DNA from: Ignavibacteria bacterium | Lineage (GTDB): Bacteria; Bacteroidota; Ignavibacteria; Ignavibacteriales; Melioribacteraceae | Length of the DNA: 7,634 nucleotides | Direction: 5' to 3' | NCBI GenBank assembly: GCA_011049495.1 | Contig: DSBF01000459.1 | Span: 1-7,634, forward strand | In this document: positions 6,122 through 7,634 of the stretch, in pieces | Layout of the letters: each line of letters starts with the position of its first letter | Numbering within the stretch: the stretch's first letter is position 1 | Notes under the pieces: generated by a model | What the model saw: the letters and a program-made list of their open reading frames with translations, nothing else | What the model was told of the DNA's origin: nothing | Database searches by the model: none | Program-made: the position numbers and the translations under genes

Positions 6122-7198
6122 TTATTTCCCGTGCAATATGATCGATTTCTGCGGAAATTTACCTGTTAACCCAACTATAAATACTTCCTCACCATTCCAC
6201 CAGACGTCCAAAAAACTAACGTCATCAAGTCTTAAGTTTTCATAAAGATAAAAATCATCGCCGTTGTAGTGATAGACTAGACCCCTTTTTTCACCCACTT
6301 CAGGGAAATCCCAGCCTACTATAAACATATTATTTTCACTTTCGGATAATGCTTCTATTCCCGATGTGGATCCATTGAACCATCCAAGAATATTATCCCA
6401 ACTACTTCCATTCCACTTAAAAAATCCTTCGCTTCCGGTTTCGTATATATTCCCTTTTTCACTTACCCAGACTTTCTTCCTAAAGTAACCCCACAGACTA
6501 CTATCTATTACACTCCAGTTGTTTTGTTTACGCACAAACAGATAAGTATGAGTTTGAATGAAGGAAGAGAGGTCTGTAAACATGAAGTATGTCTCGTCGG
6601 CTGTTGCTCTTCCATAAATAGATAGCTGATCAAAGGGTTCTGCATTCAGTGGAATATCAATGGGTAATGTATCCCGTTTAATTGTAACTCCGTCCCAGTG
6701 AAATAATGTGCCGTTTAATCCACCAAACCAAATATCCTCTGGTGATTTCCCCCAAATTGTTGTAATAGATTTTCCCCCGTAAGCATTAATTCTGTTCCAA
6801 GAACTTCCGTCATAATGTATTATGAATGCTGAATCCGCGGTACTTGTACCTGCCCAACTTCCACCTGCTACCCATATGTCATTTGTTGAAAAGCCATAAA
6901 CAACAGAGGGCGTATAAGCAACTCCAAAAGCGTTATATATAGATGTCCACTGTTTCCCGTCATAATGCCATAGTTGTCCCCTAATGTCATCACAGTGACC
7001 GGTAACGTACATGTTTTTCGGTGAACTTCCCCAGATACTTTGCATACGTGTCTGTAAACTTGATGGGTAGGAAAGAGTATCGATTGTCCATTCATATGTT
7101 CTTGGGTTTTTTTCTACTTTTACTGGCGGTTCTGTTGTATTGCATTGCTGGAATAATAGACAAAATAATATTAATAAAATAAATTTTTTCTTAAACAT
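6122..7198 (-). CDS. Secreted lipoprotein with beta-propeller-like repeats, function unknown
   Basis: This 358-residue protein starts with a Lys-rich n-region and hydrophobic core ending at C19 (MFKKKFILLILFCLLFQQC). The relaxed lipobox suggests lipid attachment and an envelope location. The mature part has several degenerate copies of a unit like SIWGSSPKNMYVTG...LWHYDGKQWTSI. Clear copies lie near 53-84, 97-135, 146-170 and 240-268, and weaker ones near 281-312 and 327-356. The pattern (I/V)WG-S/K-SP-x-D-I-W-x-G followed by H-Y/W-D-G-x-x-W is common in predicted beta-propellers of Bacteroidota-like and myxobacterial genomes. It suggests a binding scaffold rather than an enzyme; I cannot name a ligand. 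The ATG at 7198 has AGGAGG eight bases upstream. The next gene begins 57 bases downstream on the same strand, so co-transcription is likely. The TAA stop is backed by a second in-frame TAA two codons later. Confidence 0.8.
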   Translation of the reverse strand: MFKKKFILLILFCLLFQQCNTTEPPVKVEKNPRTYEWTIDTLSYPSSLQTRMQSIWGSSPKNMYVTGHCDDIRGQLWHYDGKQWTSIYNAFGVAYTPSVVYGFSTNDIWVAGGSWAGTSTADSAFIIHYDGSSWNRINAYGGKSITTIWGKSPEDIWFGGLNGTLFHWDGVTIKRDTLPIDIPLNAEPFDQLSIYGRATADETYFMFTDLSSFIQTHTYLFVRKQNNWSVIDSSLWGYFRKKVWVSEKGNIYETGSEGFFKWNGSSWDNILGWFNGSTSGIEALSESENNMFIVGWDFPEVGEKRGLVYHYNGDDFYLYENLRLDDVSFLDVWWNGEEVFIVGLTGKFPQKSIILHGK

Positions 7199-7206
7199 AT
7201 TTATTA

Positions 7207-7212
7207 CCTCCT
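7207..7212 (-). promoter_or_regulatory. Strong Shine-Dalgarno for the lipoprotein gene
   Basis: The - strand reads AGGAGG followed by eight bases (TAATAAAT) and the ATG at 7198. Spacing and match are near ideal and decide the start. Confidence 0.8.
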
Positions 7213-7252
7213 ATCATTTTGTCCTTTATAAAAATTATCAGTTAATAATAAC

Positions 7253-7276
7253 TCAATAAATAAATTTCTTTTTCAT
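7253..7276 (-). other. Seven-codon micro-ORF MKKKFIY with its own strong ribosome site
   Basis: The - strand has ATG at 7276, six bases after the GGAGG in AAAGGAGGTG (7290-7281), and encodes MKKKFIY before TGA at 7253-7255. The start resembles the n-region of a signal peptide whose hydrophobic core is missing; stops in the same frame follow soon after. It may be the remnant of a deleted exported-protein gene, or a leader peptide for the lipoprotein gene whose ATG lies 54 bases after this stop. The ribosome site is clearly seen; either role is inference. Confidence 0.4.
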
Positions 7277-7367
7277 TCTGCACCTCCTTTTTTGAATGAA
7301 AAGATTGTGAGTGGAACAAGGAGAAGGAATATTTGACAAAACAAAAAAAACAAGTAGTGAGTTTTCA

Positions 7368-7397
7368 ATTATATAATACGTACTAAATTAAAAACAA
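7368..7397 (-). promoter_or_regulatory. Possible sigma70-like promoter for the leftward cassette
   Basis: On the - strand TATAAT (7373-7368) is preceded, 18 bases upstream, by TTGTTT (7397-7392). Transcription would start near 7360, giving a leader of about 85 bases to the micro-ORF and about 160 to the lipoprotein gene. The TATAAT sits in an ATTATATAAT palindrome, so it reads the same on the + strand. The -35 match is only partial, and such AT-rich DNA yields chance matches easily. I see no Bacteroides-type TAnnTTTG element in a better position. Confidence 0.35.
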
Positions 7398-7453
7398 TCA
7401 ATATTAATACTTATTACCCTTTAAATTTGTTTTTTGATTTAGATAAAATTTGA

Positions 7454-7476
7454 ATAGGGATAAATTTATGTCCTAT
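7454..7476. repeat. Imperfect palindrome in the AT-rich gap
   Basis: ATAGGG plus ATAAA (7454-7464) faces TTTAT plus TCCTAT (7465-7476), with one unpaired G at 7470 and one G-T pair. It could be an operator or weak hairpin. A T-run occurs about 20 bases further right on the + strand, too far for a standard terminator. Confidence 0.25.
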
Positions 7477-7634
7477 ATGAGGTTCCGTGTGATTTATTTT
7501 TTTTAAAATGTTGGATTGAATTAAAAACTATTTTATTAACAATAGAACTTTTATATTACTAAAATGTATATCAAAATAGAAAGCGTTACTGGTAGAGAAT
7601 TAGCCGCGAAGATTTTCTGAGCACAGTATCAAAC

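Larger units (their letters stand above)
7277..7634. other. Gene-free AT-rich stretch at the right end
   Basis: No frame on either strand gives a convincing gene. It holds the ribosome site of the micro-ORF (7281-7290), a possible leftward promoter and a weak palindrome. Two very short + strand frames are present: 17 codons from TTG 7333, behind an AAGGAG, and 18 codons from ATG 7564 to TGA 7618. I do not regard either as established. From about 7575 to 7634 the sequence is visibly richer in G+C than the preceding 200 bases, so it may be the edge of a gene or element beyond the window. Confidence 0.5.

Noticed and set aside
6868..7095. 75-codon - strand frame inside the lipoprotein gene
   Set aside because: It is an out-of-frame shadow of the propeller repeats.
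7333..7377. + strand TTGACA (7333-7338) with TATAAT (7372-7377) as a rightward promoter
   Set aside because: The spacer is 33 bases, about twice that of a sigma70 promoter, and no rightward gene follows within the window.
7333..7386. 17-codon + strand frame from TTG with AAGGAG nine bases upstream
   Set aside because: It overlaps the presumed promoter of the leftward cassette, uses a rare start, and is composed of A-rich low-complexity sequence. I would not call it without conservation.

Overview
The window is AT-rich bacterial DNA, most probably from a member of the Bacteroidota/Ignavibacteriota/Chlorobiota group. Two independent signs support this. One is a Bat (aerotolerance-type) operon in the usual batB-batC-batD-batE order. 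The other is a type IX secretion (T9SS) type A sorting domain with the FPNPFNPST signature, a style typical of Ignavibacteria-like genomes. The exact lineage is inferred from these signatures, not from any marker gene.

Positions 1-4350, + strand: a tight operon. It starts with a 5'-truncated VWA-domain membrane protein (BatB). Next come a secreted TPR protein with a long Q/N/D tract (BatC), a large exported protein with one C-terminal membrane anchor (BatD), and a TPR plus SH3-like membrane protein (BatE). Gaps are 3 and 5 bases and the last pair overlaps by 4 bases (ATGA). These proteins are thought to form an envelope complex in which the VWA MIDAS metal site and the TPR and SH3 modules mediate protein contacts. 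The MoxR ATPase, DUF58 protein and BatA normally found upstream would lie outside the window.

Positions 4351-4459: a convergent intergenic gap with three hairpins. The largest is followed by a T-tract on the - strand and so looks like the terminator of the leftward transcript.

Positions 4460-7276, - strand: an accessory cassette read leftward. It holds a seven-codon micro-ORF, a beta-propeller-like lipoprotein (7198-6122), and a secreted CHAP-like cysteine peptidase or amidase gene (6064-4460). This last locus is one continuous reading frame of 535 codons broken only by two in-frame TAA codons, at 5534-5536 and 5276-5278. The frame encodes a signal peptide, a CHAP-like domain, two beta-rich repeats, a fibronectin-III-like domain and a T9SS sorting domain. 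The simplest reading is a recently inactivated gene whose first fragment could still yield a truncated secreted enzyme. All three leftward starts carry near-perfect Shine-Dalgarno sequences, which the bat genes lack.

Positions 7277-7634: no convincing gene. The stretch is very AT-rich with a possible leftward promoter near 7368-7397. The last ~60 bases are visibly richer in G+C and may be the edge of something beyond the window.

I see no CRISPR array, tRNA, rRNA, insertion sequence or clearly new system. The most interesting signals are the doubly interrupted T9SS-cargo gene and the contrast in translation signals between the two halves.
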